Of a stretch of 64,000 nucleotides of DNA, positions 34,331-47,094 are shown one piece after another. A program made the position numbers and the translations under genes. Under the pieces are notes generated by a model. It saw only the letters and a list, made by a program, of their open reading frames with translations. It was not told the DNA's origin and did not search any database. The DNA is from Embiotoca jacksoni (lineage: Eukaryota; Chordata; Actinopteri; Embiotocidae): positions 62,001 through 126,000 of the forward strand of contig JAKOON010000123.1 of the NCBI GenBank assembly GCA_022577435.1, read 5' to 3'. How positions within the stretch are numbered: position 1 is the stretch's first letter; the number at the start of each line of letters is the position of its first letter.

Positions 34331-36679
34331 ATCCTAACTTACGTAATAGTTCCATTGTTTTTTTTGTTGTTTCTTCTTGTTGTTGCTCAGTTTGGCAGAC
34401 CTATATTCATGACAGCCAAGTAGGAGACGCAGCCTCCCTCTGTGTGTGTGTGTGTTATATTCCCACAGCAGCATGCCGGGGCGAAGAGTGTCACATTTTA
34501 CAGAATTTTCTTAATATTTAATGTGTTGATGCTTTTTTTTTTTTTTTTGGTCTCTTTGAGTGCACTCGGTGTGTATGTTTTCTGTGCGTCGGTGCGGTAA
34601 CCCCGTGTTTGGGGATATGTTCACTGCTTCATGCTCCTGCTGGGTTTTTTTTACACCGGGTAGACATTTCTTATATAAATGCAGCAGTGACTGATTTTTT
34701 TTTTTTTTTTTTTAGTGCCGGTGGCTCGGAGGCGGTGTTGTCGCTGGTCAGTGGCGTCTGGCCGAGGAGACGCGTGGTGATGGATGGATGGATCGTCAAA
34801 GTTTCACCTCGGTCCGAGTTTTGATGGATATGTTACCGCCACTAAGCCCGGTGCGACAGATTGCACAGACCGCGAAGCCACAACTCCAACAGCTTTCTGT
34901 TTATTTAAGGGAAAGCTGTTAGGAAAAAATGTAATACACGGGCTTCGGCTGTATCAAAGTAAACGCGGAGGTTTTATGGGCAGTTTTTTTTTTGTTTTTT
35001 TTTCCCGCCGCAACCTGCATCGCGACCCCTGTCCTCGTACCCGACCGGTAAAGTAAGTCGTTCTGGGTTTTTTTTTTGGTGCTCGAAAGAGCAAAGTTCC
35101 ACCGATGTCAAGAGCGTCCTTCGATCTGCCCAACAAGGCAGGTTGAGTTTACAGGGGGGGGAAAAACAACAACTCTTCAGTTCTAACAGAAATCCAAGTT
35201 GACTGTTGGACCAAAGGAGCAAACAAAACACGGTCTGCAGTGTCTCGATGCTTTTGTATGTCGGGACATCCAGCACAACCTCCTGTCGAAGTTTCTTTTC
35301 ACGTCCTAACAAAATAAAGTTCTCGTAGAAGCTTAGAGATGCAGCGAACACCTGCATTCCAATCAGTTTGGGGAATATGACGGATGATTTCTTTTCGGGC
35401 CCTCTGATCGTGTCAAGGTAAAGCCCATTTCCATTTGGTAAACTTTTTTTTTTTTTAAAAGTTGAACATAAAAACGCAGCAAATCCCATTTACTTTGACT
35501 TAACTAGGAACAGACACGGATTTCAATGCAAAACACTGCTGTTCTAAACGCTCTCGTCATCCCTCCCTAACGTTTACGAAGCAATGGGAGAGCAAAATGT
35601 GCAACATCTTCACCGTTTGAAAAAAAAAACCAACAACAAACGACGCATTTAATGTGTTGTTTTTTTTTTTTTGCTGTGCAGACTTTCAAAAATCAATCCG
35701 GATACAGTCAAGATATGACACAAAAAAAAAACTGATTTGGGCTGGCGGTCTGAAAATAAGTTTCTTGCTCATCTTTGTGGGCGTGTTGAACCTGGAAATT
35801 TAGCGAGCAGCTTTCTAATTAGCGAGTTCGCATGCAAGGAAGCAGCCCGTGTCGTTCTTCAACAATTTTCAAGACGACGTGCTTTTTTGAACGATAATAG
35901 CCGTATCGACGATTGCTTAATCAGTCAGTTAAAATGATTTTAACCAAGAAAATAATAATTGCGGTGCGTTTTTCACCCATCCGTTCGACTCGGCCACGTC
36001 TGACGATCTGACGCCGGCAGCGTTCGAGAGCAGATCGAGGCGGCGCAGGCGGCGCGTGGTGCTGCGAGTGTGCGTACGTGCGCCTGAGAGACGGCGCGTG
36101 TCCTCTGCGAGAGGTAAAACAACGACGGGCGAGAACCGATGGCTGGTGACGCGGCGACGAGGAGAGCGCCGCGTATTTGGGGAGGGGGCCTCGGGCTGGG
36201 CAGCTGTGAGAAACTTCTTCTCTCCTATTCCCCCCCCCCTCTGTGACACTGTTCAAACAGAGGATAAAGACGCCCCGAGTGTTTTTTTTTTTTTTCCCTT
36301 TTCCGATCCCCATACGTGGCTGCTGGCTCTTTCCTCTTCTGTATCTGGAGCTCGCAGCACGAGGAGTGACGCAGTGAGTCACGGCGGCTGTAACGAGTCA
36401 ACCTTTTGATTAATTTGAATGGCACTTCCTAACAAAACAAAACAAAAAAATCCTCTTCCACTCGGAGATGATGTTCCTGTCTATAATTACATGTTATCGT
36501 GTTTTATTTCGACAAACGGTGTGAAATTATGTTTGATACCAAGAAGGATTATGAAGGTAACTCCAGAAGCACATTTTGCACCTTTTACTGTGTGACTCAT
36601 GTCTTCTGGAAAACCAAGTTTAGACTTTAAATGGCATAATACAGTCAAAAGGCTACAGTGATGAATGCTGCATCCATCG

Positions 36680-36682
<3 letters not shown>
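34331..36682. other. Non-coding region with T runs and a CpG-rich patch
   Basis: T runs occur at 34532-34548, 34695-34713, 35445-35457 and 35658-35672. A CpG-rich patch occupies about 35985-36200. Several ORFs of 60-170 codons reflect T/A homopolymers or CG-rich composition; none has flanking splice pairs and a domain-like sequence. Confidence 0.4.
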
Positions 36683-36744
<62 letters not shown>

Positions 36745-36770
36745 TGAGTGAGTGAGTGTGAGAGAGAGAG
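36683..36770. repeat. (TG)n-(TGAG)n-(AG)n compound microsatellite
   Basis: About 29 TG units, then tgag units, then an AG tail. Confidence 0.95.
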
Positions 36771-39399
36771 AAGCTGCAGTTTGTTCAAGCAACATACTTG
36801 ACTTTGAAAACAGTAATTGGTCCATATGGCAGATTTATATTTGATTTAGTTTGATTCAAACCCACAATTTTAAAAGAAATGAAGGAAGGACACACACACA
36901 CACAGATGCACAAATATCTTTTCTACATCTCTGGCACACGTTTCTGCATCCCGGGACCCCGGTTCAAACAAGAGCAAGAGCCAATTAAAAAAAAAAAAAA
37001 AAGGTATTTAACGTGACTGCATTTCTCTGCGTGTGTTTGTGTGCGCACTGGATGGCTATCAGCGGTGAGAAACGTGGCAGCTTGCGCGCCGCCGTCTCAC
37101 ATTCAGGTCATGCCAGTTGGCTTTCCGCGACGCGTGACAGCGGTGAGATCCACACAGAGCAGGAACAAGAAAAGTAAAAGAGCAGAAGGGGAGAACATGG
37201 CAGCCAAGGACTACCACTTCAACATCAAACGAATGTTGTCACAACAGAGCAACCGAGCCACCCCTTTTAACTGTGACACCATTCAGCTGCTCGTCACACC
37301 GAGCAAGGCGAGGCGGAAGCCTACTGTAAGTCATGCAAGCGCAGTGTTTATTAAATAAGAGAGCAGGAGAGGAAGAAAAAAAAAAAGAAAAAGAAAAAAG
37401 GGAGCGAGAGCGGCGACACGGCGTCAAAGTGAGCGTACTGTAGTGTTGTCAAATCTTCGTAAGTAGCATGGAAAGGCGGCGTTTTCTCATCCTTCCATGA
37501 AATTGAAAGTTGGGGAGGGAAATGAAGTGTGTCTTCCAATGACAGCAAAGGAAATCATTGAAGCTTGAGAGATATGCTATTGAGAGGTTTGGTGTTTGAG
37601 TTTAAGCAGCAACGAAGGAAAACAACAACAGCAATTATTTTAGTGGTGTTATTTTATGGTTTGTGGCTTCACCGCGTGTTTCTGTAAAGAGTGAAGATGG
37701 TGGTCAGGGGGAATCATACCAGAGAGGCAAGTGAGGGTTGTTTTTTTTTTTTCTTCTTATATTATTAATGAAAAAAATAACAAATCCCTGTTGATAATGT
37801 AATAATTTATGTAAACATCAAAGGAGGAGAGTTAAGTTTCTGTGTGATCTTTAAAGCGGATAATCGTCTCATTTAGCGCTGTAAATGTTGCAGTCTGTGG
37901 GAAAACAGATTTGTATCCATATGTTGGCATTTTAACTAACAGACTCAGATGGATCAGCAGAAGTTCTGCAGCCGTACAAAAAAATTTAAAGGAAACAGCG
38001 AAGTGATCAGCAGCCGGGGCTCTCGGCTGAAGCGGCACGTTGCCGGTGACAGAAGGAAAACGGGAGTGGAAAAAGGAGTAGGAGTGTCACGAAGACGAGA
38101 CCAACCAAACAGAGAGGCTGTCTCCTAGCGGACGCCGGCGCAGGGGCCTGTCACTCGTCATCGCGTGCCACTCTCTCTGCTCGACACGCTGAAACTGAGG
38201 CAACGCGGCCCATGAAATATTCACCAAAGTTGTCTTAGCTTTAAAAAAAGAAAGAAAAAAAAAGAGTGGTGTGAGAGGGGGGGGGGGGGGAGGAGCGGGA
38301 GGCCAAGGACAAAATGTGCTGCGATAGTTTGATGGAGAGTCCCCCAAAATGCTCTGGGTGTCAGCTTTGCTTAGGCTTCTCGACGAGGGGGGTGCGACAG
38401 GGGGACCAGCGGGGGGTCCATTAAATGTTCACACAAATGTGCCCCTAACAGCGCATCAGTAGCCACAGCCAAAGCCCCAAGTCCCAGAGATGCTCTGCTA
38501 AATTCTGCTGTGCCATCTAAATGTCCAAAGCGTGCTCGTGCTGCCGTCTCGTTCTCGCATTTCTGGAGGACGAGCAGCGCCGTACGTTCAACGTTATCGT
38601 TCGACGGAAAGGAAGCAGAATGTCTCGCAGATGGTGCTGTTACTGTGGGGAAAAAAAAAAAAAATCAAAGATTGTAAAATGTATTTACTTTCAACCGGGA
38701 AGCATTTTAACGCTTAAAATAGCGATGGACCTTTTGAAGCAAAGGTGCTCATCAAAATTCGCTCTGAACCGTTCGATTATTAATCAGCTATTCCTCCCCA
38801 ACCCCGATAAGCGGCGTGTCTTTTGTTTCCTCTTTTGAGACGAGGGCTGTTTACGTCGCACGTCCAACAACAAGCTTGCTTCGTCTGGCTGTTCTTTATT
38901 GATCAGAGGATGCGTCGTCTCACAGCGACACGGTTTCACGAGGCAACGCTCCGGTGCCTTGTAGCAACGCGTTCCTCCTCATGTTGTTTAATTGTGACTA
39001 GCAGACTTCTTAACGTATTACAACCAGGCAGCAATAAAAAAAAATTTTAAAAAAGAAAGAAAAAAGGGGGAAATAAGGAAGAACAATCTTGGCGTATACT
39101 AATCGATTTTCTTTTAGATTTTAACGACTATTTAAATATTCAAACATCATGTCCCGTCCCTAGTTTAAACTTATCAACTGTGTATTTACTGCCATCGAAC
39201 CAATGACGTCTATTTGCAAATACCACCAACTATGAACACGGTGTGCCAATCCCGCAGTCAACTATCATGTACGCGTTCGTTGACCTTCAAAACAAAGAGA
39301 TCCAAAGAATGGATAAAGAAATCGAGGCAGAAGAAACTTGATACCCTTATCTCCCCAAATATTACTTGGCGTAACTAAGGCCGGCAGTGACCTGGCAAC
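36771..39399. other. Non-coding region
   Basis: A and T runs (36987-37003, 37378-37386, 37741-37752, 38648-38663) and a G run (38278-38291). ORFs of 60-105 codons on both strands show no domains. A plus-strand frame at 38521 has clustered Cys codons (SKACSCCR) but no paired Cys/His ligand pattern. Confidence 0.4.
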
Positions 39400-39760
39400 C
39401 CCTTGACAAGGCAAAGGACGGCAGGTTGAAGTCATATTAAAATCAGAAAATAAAAAAAGACTGAATAATTAGCTCCTAATTAGGCTGTAGGAGTGATTTG
39501 GTGATTCATTAGCCCTGTTTGTTTTCGAGACAGAAGGCGCTGTCACGGCCATTGTGTTTGTGACGACCTCCATTGCCGGTATGTGCGGCATTTCGGGGAC
39601 GCGAGCGCTTGTGCGGGGTCTGAAATGAAAACATGCCATTAGCTGCCGCAGCAACTGTACAAGGCTTCAGCCTCACACAATTACACCCAGTCCCTTTGTA
39701 TCTGCGTGAAAAGGTCAAATCAAAAGGTCCTAATGCAGCATATCCCATAATACACTCTTT
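39400..39760. promoter_or_regulatory. Candidate conserved non-coding block overlapping a possible exon
   Basis: A unique block with gaataattagctcctaatta, gtgattcattagccc, cacacaattacaccc and gtcctaatgcagcatatccc, giving multiple TAAT/ATTA cores. An exon-like interval (39509-39619) lies within it and is listed separately. Confidence 0.3.
39509..39619 (-). CDS. Possible alternative terminal coding exon of the minus-strand gene
   Basis: Read from 39619 down, the acceptor is good (catgttttcatttcag). In phase 0 the frame runs 36 codons to a TAA (TPHKRSRPRNAAHTGNGGRH…CLENKQG, stop). Phase 0 is exactly what the exon at 43326-43412 would hand over, so a short isoform ending here is possible. The translation is basic and Gly/His-rich, unlike the acidic upstream exons. 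The same DNA looks like an enhancer block, so chance is a serious alternative. Confidence 0.25.
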   Translation of the reverse strand, partial: TPHKRSRPRNAAHTGNGGRHKHNGRDSAFCLENKQG

Positions 39761-40737
39761 TCCTGATCAGGTGTTTTGACTTGGGCGTCTCAAGAAAATG
39801 AAAGAACGGTCCTCCGTATGTAATTGAGCCGTGCCTACAGCCGGAAGATAACGGCTGCAAGGGAGATGCTTGATTACCCATTGAAGAGCGAGAAACCGAC
39901 GGGTATTGAAGCTGCGATGCTCACGGGTGGTTCCCAACCTCTTGACAATCCAAGTGTCATACTGATGTTTAAGAGCCGTACAGAAACTGGCAGCCTCCAA
40001 CAAGCGAAGCAGCTTGACAAAATGGCTTTCAAGCCTAACTGCACTTGCTTTGCGTTTAATGAGGAATAGTACACCGGCTAAAATACAAACACAAACACCA
40101 CAAAAAAGGTGGCAAAAGCTTCACTTCTCCCGTAGCGCTGATAAAAACTCAAAAGAAGAAAAGAAAACAGTTGTTGAAGTAAGATCAGTAGCATGGAAAG
40201 CTAGCAGAGGGAGCTTATCGCTCCTCGTACTGCAACATTTCATAATGCACTTCGAGCACAATGAACAAAAAACCAGCGTGTGCTCATTTAGAAACGCAAG
40301 AAAAAGCCTTTGTGTGGCACAAACGGTCGTATTTATAGGTACAATGAGAGTTTGAAGGATGTCTTCAACCCTTTCAGCACTTATTTGCTCCACTGCCATG
40401 GCCATGAATAAATATTACAATAGTCACTATAGGACCAAAAAAAAAATTACTAATAAATAAATTGCTTTCTTTACAGCCCTTTGTGTTCACTCAAAAACTT
40501 GTCATCTTCCACATATTGAGGTTCACCAAAAATTAACCGCTGTGTAACTCAAGCATAACTCACGGGTCATATTTGGACACTTCTGTCAACTGAGACGTCC
40601 AATGCTTGCTTGCTTCAATTGTGGCTGAATAACAATTAAAAGTACAGACTGGCTTTCGCAAAAACAGAACTCTTATTTCCGAGTTAAGAATAGATAGAAG
40701 GTTGTTTAGCCCTGATCTTTATGTTTGGCTCGTTCCA
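39761..40737. other. Non-coding unique sequence
   Basis: A 'ggttcccaacct' string near 39929 resembles a hAT-type end but has no partner. There is no gene evidence. Confidence 0.4.
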
Positions 40738-40985
40738 GCTTTTCTTATTATTCTTATTATTCTTATTATTATTATTATGGATGTCAGTAGTTTAAAACAG
40801 CACATATTCTAAAACTTATATATGTCTGTTACCTGTCCATCGTACAGAACAGGTCACAACTCTCTACAACACATCACCACCTCTGGAGGAAGATCCAGGA
40901 GAGTTGTGGGCGAGTGACAACCGGAGTTAAATCCCTTGTACGTGTAAAACCAACCTTGCCAATAAAGTGTATTCTGATTCTGAAA
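40738..40985 (+). repeat. (TTA)n tract and LINE 3' tail
   Basis: A TTATTC/ATT tract (40741-40779) is followed by a tail ending ccaataaagtgtattctgat and tctg. It is preceded by aaatcccttgtacgtgtaaa, matching the common fish retrotransposon ending '...cttgtatgtg...ggcaataaagctgattctgattctg'. It is 5'-truncated and non-coding. Confidence 0.6.
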
Positions 40986-42419
40986 AAAAAAGTATTGTTT
41001 GTCAGTCCTGAAAATTCACTCTAGTGTTACAAACAAAAATTTGAAACGCTCTAATTACGTCCACAGCAGAACCTAGCTGCGCTAAATAAGATTTTCCATC
41101 TATGGTAAAAGCTAATCCAATGCGGCCATCACATCTCAGACCGGAGCTGACTGCCAAAAATAACTACAAATAATATCCTTCCATTTCGAGTCCATATGTA
41201 TTTCAATGGCGTTTCCATGAAGAGACGGGGGACAGGCATTTGCCTTATAATTCACATTCAATGATGGAGCAACACCACGATAAGCCGGGCGGATGGTGAA
41301 ATCTAATCTGAACCCCAATGTTTTTTTGTCTATGGAAATGACTGGCTTCTTATCAGCGGAGTGGGTTTATTTGAGCAGATTCTCGCTGTGGCTTAGCGAA
41401 GGGACTCAATCACTGCTGGCCAGCGATAGGCCTCACTTTCGTCCTCCCTCTCTCTCATCTTTTTATCTGGAGGAGCGGAAATGAAAAGGATGGTATCTGG
41501 TACTCTCCGTGCCCTCAGTTCAGGAGATGGAGGGGCGCGGACATTTTCTTTTCGGCCTTCGCTGTCGGATGAAAACACGGTTTATAAACCTGTGCTCGGG
41601 GAGAAATATGCTGGCAGTTTAGAGACTCTAGATGAGCAGGCTAAAAAACAACAACAGGAAGCTACTATCAGGTAACTTGTGTTGTGACAGCTACATTTAT
41701 AACTCTGGAGTAATCAAGCTTTTGCACATTTGAGGTAAAGGAACACAGTTTTTCCTCATTGTGGGCTTATCGCCTCGGTTTTCTCTTGTCTCAACATTGT
41801 TCTTGGAGGTTATTGCACAGAGCCGGTGGAGATAGCGAGGCTCTGTTTTCATATGTGCATCTATACAGCCATTGTTAAAAAGTTGTTTTGAAATTGTCAG
41901 TTGAAATAGGCATGGATCAAAACCAGAGACGAGACGGGGGAAGGTTTGACAGGAATCGAATCTACAACAGGTGGATAAAGAAAGGCACTAATGCCAGATG
42001 TAAGGGCTTTGACATTTTTGTAGACAATCATTTTCAGGGGTATCACCGTGATCAATGGATTCACTCTAAGAGGGAAAGTAAATTTTCCTCGTCCTACAAC
42101 TTAGGTGAACTTTGGTATGCAAATTCACACCGTTTACCAACTGCAAGCTGTCCTGCCGGTGCCCTTTGAAGGAAAAGAAAGAGATCAAACTGGAAGAGCT
42201 ATTGTATCGGCTATGTCAATATCTGCAAAGATATACCAATATATGGGCAACAGAAGGTCACAGACAGTGGAAGCACTAGCTCCTGGCTCCCAAACCTGAC
42301 CGCTGGGGCTCAGCACAACAACAAAAAGGTGAATCGAACATGGGGCAGGTTTGAAACGGGAACGAAACGAGATTTTAAAGCCATGCTAGGAGCTCTGTTT
42401 GGGTGTATTTGGTACCACA
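40986..42419. other. Non-coding unique sequence
   Basis: A plus-strand ORF at 41481-41675 (64 codons) is moderately protein-like (SGDGGARTFSFRPSLSDENT) but has no upstream acceptor, known domain or conserved start context that I can support. Nothing else was recognised. Confidence 0.35.
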
Positions 42420-42530
42420 GTTTATCCTAAATGAGAGCATCAGCATGTTAGCATGAGGATATAATGTTCCATGTTTACCATCATACTAACATTTGCTAAT
42501 AAGCATTAAAAGATGAAGTACAGCTGCGTC
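42420..42530 (+). repeat. Fragment of a fish 'GTTAGCATG' interspersed repeat
   Basis: The blocks gcatgttagcatgagg, atgtttaccatcatac, taacatttgctaataagca and gaagtacagctg follow the order of a common fish non-autonomous repeat (…gtttaccatc…gctaacatttgctaattagc…aaagtacagctg…). It is moderately diverged. Confidence 0.5.
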
Positions 42531-42609
42531 AGTGTCATCACTTTGACAGGGATTTGATCAAAGACCAAAGAATTGGACCAATTCAACTTCTATTGAATGA
42601 TGGCACTAA

Positions 42610-43035
42610 ATGAAAACCGTAGACTGTATGTAAAAGTTGACGTAGTTTCTGGGTCTGACAAGCGAGGCCAATGCAGAAGTGCCATAAAGTGAAATACTAC
42701 AAAGAGCTGTTTGGGGTTAGCTCCAAAAAAGCTCCGGCTACGAAGGCCTCCCATTCAACTTCCCTCATGAAATACAAAGGCAATACTTTTTTTTTTTTTT
42801 TCACTAGTCATTATGGTCTCATTTACTAAAGTCATTCCTTCTTATTAGTTTTCTGGCAGTCCATCTGAAAATAATCCCATCATTAATTAGATGTTAGGCC
42901 TTATAAAGCTGTATGTTTGGGGGCATGTCTGTTTGTTTGACAGGTTTCTGCTATGGGTGACAAGCGTAGCGTCTTCAGGTTCCCAGTTCACAAAGCAATG
43001 GGTCAAAAAAATGAATCCTGACGTGATCACATGTA
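42610..43035 (+). mobile_element. Interspersed repeat family R1, copy C
   Basis: Collinear with copy B: tagactgtatgtaaaagttg, agctccaaaaaagctcc, cccattcaacttccctcatg, aatacaaaggcaatac, then a T15 run, then ttccttcttattagttttct, catctgaaaataatccca, ttaattagatgtta, and tgtttgtttgacagg. The PBX/PREP-type motif is mutated at one position here (TGTTTGACAG, 42934-42943). It lies about 290 bp from the exon at 43326-43412, on its downstream intron side. Confidence 0.8.
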
Positions 43036-43325
43036 GAAGTGTTTTTTTTTTTTTTTTTTTTTTTTAGAAAGGTCTTTTATATATAATGTGAGATTTGGAG
43101 AAATTATTTGTGCAGCTGTCAGATTCTTTCTTTTTCCAACATCCACATGCCCCTCAAACGGTCACAATGTCACTGACACCATATCACAAGGACCAGTTGG
43201 TGGATTTTTCTGATTTCTAGTGTAACCCAAAGGATGAAAAGAGGGAATGAAGAATATATAATAGTTAGAGAGAAAAAGCAGACAAAGAATAGCAGGTGGT
43301 GGAAATAAAGACGGATGGATCTCAC
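43036..43325. other. Intronic spacer with T21 run
   Basis: A T run (43041-43065) and AT-rich DNA immediately downstream (in minus-strand sense) of the exon donor. Confidence 0.4.
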
Positions 43326-43412
43326 CTTGACGCTGTCTCCTCTTGTGAGGATGTCCCAGAGTGCGTGTCGAAACTTGGTGAAATCCATTTGATGGCTTCC
43401 TCCCAACAAACC
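43326..43412 (-). CDS. Internal coding exon of an unidentified minus-strand gene (second in set)
   Basis: An 87-nt exon, read from 43412 down. The acceptor ends ctgccctcttgcctccag and the donor is aag then gtgagat. In phase 0 it is fully open: GLLGGSHQM, then DFTKFRHALWDILTRGDSVK. The pattern D-F-x-x-F-x-x-A-L-x-x-I-L is an amphipathic helix. It resembles, weakly, the exiting helix of EF-hand-type motifs, but the calcium-loop acidic residues are not visible in this exon, so no domain is assigned. Its phase (0,0) fits the exon ending at 61212 and the one starting at 31691. The length is a multiple of three, so it could be skipped without frameshift. Confidence 0.6.
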
Positions 43413-44689
43413 CTGGAGGCAAGAGGGCAGTCATTTAAAAAAAAAAACTAAAAAAAACTTATTTTTTAATCAAAGTAGGAAACTTAACAGCTGAAAAACA
43501 ATCGGTTTCATTGTCAAATAGAATACAATGACTTTTAATGCAGTACATAAATCAAGCATGGGTCCAAAAATAGTCCCGTCTTCATGTTTACAGGCGCTCA
43601 ACATACGCGGCAGCTCATTCTATTGTAAATTTGAATACAGCCTGATACGTGAAGTGCACCGCCAATGTGCACATCCCCTTTAAAAGCTCGCATACATTCT
43701 GACACACATCTCGGGATGCACACAAGCTCGCAATCTTGCATCCATCGCAGAGTGCCTGCTGGCCCCACAGGTATGGGCTTATAAAAAAATAATAATAAAT
43801 AAATAAAAAAAAGTGCATTACATAACTGATAATAAAATGCACATCATCCGTCTCCCATTCAGCTCACCTCCCAATAATCCCATGCTGCCATATCTGCTTA
43901 TATATTCAAGTCACTCTCTCATTAAATCAGTTTTTACAGCCAAAAGGAAGAAGTTTACTGCTTATAGAAGGCAAATACCATTCATCACCGAGAAAGCTGT
44001 AGTTATACAGATATACGCTGCATGTTTTAATTCACTGGAGGACAAACGCATCAGTCCTCCTATCTCAATAAACATTGGCTCCTGCAGGTGGGGGGGTGGG
44101 GAGGGGAGAAAAAAAATTGACAAGCGAATTAATCTGCTGCCTTTTGTGAGCTGAAATGGAAGTCAGTGAGGCAGCACATACCGGTGGATGCCCATCAGTC
44201 ACAGGACCTTGTGCAGGGCCTGAGAAAAGCTGAATGTGATGCTGCTGCACATTGGGAGGTAAAGGATGGCGACGGAGGGGTGGAGGTTGGTACAGCTTTC
44301 AGTGTTTATTCATCTGAAACAGTGTCCCCTGGAAGCCATTTTGGCAGCGATGCATCACAGCAGGCGCTGACCTTTCGATACCATGCGCAATTAAGCTAAG
44401 CTAATAAACACAACTGTGGATCTGGACATGTGGACCGGGAGGCAGGTGCTGTGAATCACCTTGGAGGTGAATAGCGTAAAGTTCTTTTGTGCTCAGGCAG
44501 TCTTTTCAAAAGGTAAATGGAAATGTGTTTGTTGCAGGGGTAAATGAGCTCAATGTGTGTTTTGTTTGAAAAAGGCTTAAAAGGTTAGAGGCTCCTTAAA
44601 TTCAGATTTCTGTTTCTTTCTTCTTTTTTTTTTTAATTATGAAGCAGGTCTAGATTCTATATAAACACTCGTTTTCATTAGTGTGAAAT
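43413..44689. other. Intronic/non-coding sequence
   Basis: A-rich stretches (43437-43457, 43785-43812). A 38-nt minus interval at 44183-44220 has splice-like ends but its only open frame (one that skips two bases) does not fit the phase-0 chain. No other feature is supported. Confidence 0.4.
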
Positions 44690-45145
44690 CGCTTCGTCCA
44701 CAGAGAAATGCACGCAGCCCGTTTTCAGCAACTGCGTCGTGTTGACTTCTGTAAGTGTGTGATGTCACAAACTCGCGCTGAAGTCCTATGTCCGCCCTCA
44801 GCACAGCCCACTGGCCAACATTTTAAGATGAAGAAAACAGCTAGCGGTCAATCAGTCGCATAGTTAGCTGGCTACAAGATTGGTGAAAACCCGTTAGCCT
44901 GCACATGTTATCAGTCAGCCAATCAGAGGAGCGCATCATTGCTATCAGTATGCTTTAAATACACAGACTCCAAAACAGCCTGTTCTTATTGATCTCCAGA
45001 GAGAAGCTGAGAAGAGGAGATGTAAACCTTTACAGAGATGTTTTCCACTATTAAAAAAAAAAAAAACACAAAAATATTGATGGTGATATGTCAAGACAGC
45101 AAAATAAAACACTGGAACGGTGTAAAATATGGGACCTTTAATTTA
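44690..45145 (+). repeat. Old fish non-autonomous interspersed repeat
   Basis: The collinear blocks ctgtaagtgtgtgatgtcac, cagccaatcagaggagcgca, ctttaaatacacagactcca, aaacagcctgttcttattga, and gatgttttccactattaaaa are followed by atattgatggtgatatgtca, aaaacactggaacggtgtaa and aatatgggacctttaa. This order matches a repeat I recognise from many fish introns. It has no ORF; whether it is DNA-transposon-derived is unknown to me. Confidence 0.55.
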
Positions 45146-47094
45146 TTGTAAAAGCAAGAATGTAAATTTGTTTTAGCTCCAGATTCTCGTTCATGAAGGT
45201 TTCCTTTGTGTTACATCAGTTTAAATTGAATGTCGTTGAGAGTTGGTTAGACAACACAAGACATTTGAAGATGTTACCCGAGGCTTTCAGAACAGGTGAT
45301 GGGTATTTTTCCCTATCGCGAGTTCATAGACTTATAAATATTGTTGCAGCTCTGTACTGTAGTTTGTTAGATAATGTTTGGTTTTGCAGATGAGTCATGG
45401 TTGCGGTGAATTTCTCTCATCTGTTTAAAGACAGTTTCCAAATGAAAGGCCAAATCTCATCATAATTTGAACTGAAAATCATAGAGGAATTCATACCAAA
45501 TAAATTAAAGCAAATAAACATGTTTTAATGATTTAAAATCAATGATATTTACAGTAGAAAGAATTTCGCCATCTGCCTCCAAGATTCAAGCCCTGAAGGA
45601 CTTTCTTGTATGTTGCGTTATAAAATTAAAAAAGCAGTATGTTAAATATAATTAGCCAGTAAATTGCATCTGATCTGCAATTTCCAAGTCGTGATGTGAA
45701 AATTCACCAACAGTTCGGAGAAGTAAGCTCCACGCTTCGTAATGTCGAGCTGACACCAGGGCTGGAAAAACAGTATGCAGAAATATTGCTTTACAAGAGA
45801 GAAAAGATCAAATAACATGGTTACATACTGTGCGATGTTATTTGATAGATCCAGCTGTAGTCTCAAAAGCACAGTTCCACAAATACCACTTATATCTACC
45901 AGGCGGAAGAATATTGGGTTTTCAGTCAAGAGTTATGAAATGTATCACCTTGCAAATATGTGGAAACAGCACAAACAAAAAGATGAGACATCTATTACCG
46001 TGAACCCACACAACTGAAAATATTACCGCTCCCACGCTGTATTAGCATGCGAATACTGGATGTACACATGAACAAGCAGAAGGTCACATGTGTGATAAAG
46101 CTGCAGCTACTTCCGTTACTTTACCCCATCAACGCAACCCTGCCACTGAATTTGAGCTTTTATCCTTAGCTCAGTCAAGTACCCGGCGACAAATACAGAG
46201 GCACAGCATGCTGTTCAGACAGAAAAGTACTCGCTCATGATCCGCTTTCAGGCCCTTTGACAGACAAGGACAGAAACATCGACCGACATAATGGAAGTTA
46301 GAGGTCGATTTCCCAAGGTATCGGGAACACTGGTAATCTCGGCTGATACCGAGGAGTGAGGGTACACGCGTTCCCCCGGGTCCGGCGGTCCAAAGCCCGA
46401 GGTGGATTTTGCCGAAACCTTCTCCGCCAAATTCAGCTATGATCGTAATGGAACAAGTGAAAGTGGAACCAGTCGAGTTGAATTTGGTGATCAGAGATTA
46501 TTCAGAGGCAAACCTTGAGCGATTGGGTTGCACCGCTCTGTGAAGTGAAGCCTTATTTTACCCCAGAAACTCCCAAGACTGTGGAAAAGTTATTGCATCG
46601 CCTGTTTAGAAAAAAAGACCCACAGTTGTGTGTAAGATAAAATGGGCTACAAATATGAATCATTTTCCAATATACAATGGGGAAAACTACATGATTTTTT
46701 TTCCTCTTAATCCAAGACGAGGACCTCAAGGGAGAATGATAGCAGACAACTGAAGGAAAAGCTGGCAGGCTATTTGTTAGCAACTTATTACGTAACTAGC
46801 TCAGGCGAGCTTCCGACAAACTAAAAGCCTGTTTACAGTAATTGTGACTTAAGCATCCATTGATACAGCTGAAGCTGATAAGCCATATAATAATCTTGCA
46901 CAGTACCGGGCTGATTAGGCCACCTGAGGCAAAGTAATTAGGTAAAGGATAATCAAACTTAATACCCAAAAGCTTTTTGGCGAACTTCACTCAGAGCTGT
47001 TGGGGCATAATATTGCATAATGTAGATGAGTTTGCAGCTTATTCCTGTCATTTCTTTGCTTATTCAAACTGCTGCCTGTATGTTCATGTTATGT
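45146..47094. other. Non-coding AT-rich sequence
   Basis: No gene is supported. Around 46310-46360, 'ggtatcgggaacactggtaa' and 'ctcggctgataccgag' have the look of a diverged repeat end. Exon-like pairs on the minus strand near 45948-46015 give hydrophobic, Cys-rich translations and non-matching phases. Confidence 0.4.

Noticed and set aside
34974..35489. 171-codon minus-strand ORF
   Set aside because: Lys/Phe-rich ends come from T runs; no domain or splice support.
44183..44220. 38-nt minus-strand exon between 61 and 43 kb exons
   Set aside because: Only open in a frame that breaks the phase-0 linkage; donor is weak.
44440..44465. miR-138-like string (gcaggtgctgtgaatcacc)
   Set aside because: Mismatches in the seed-proximal region and no hairpin partner seen.
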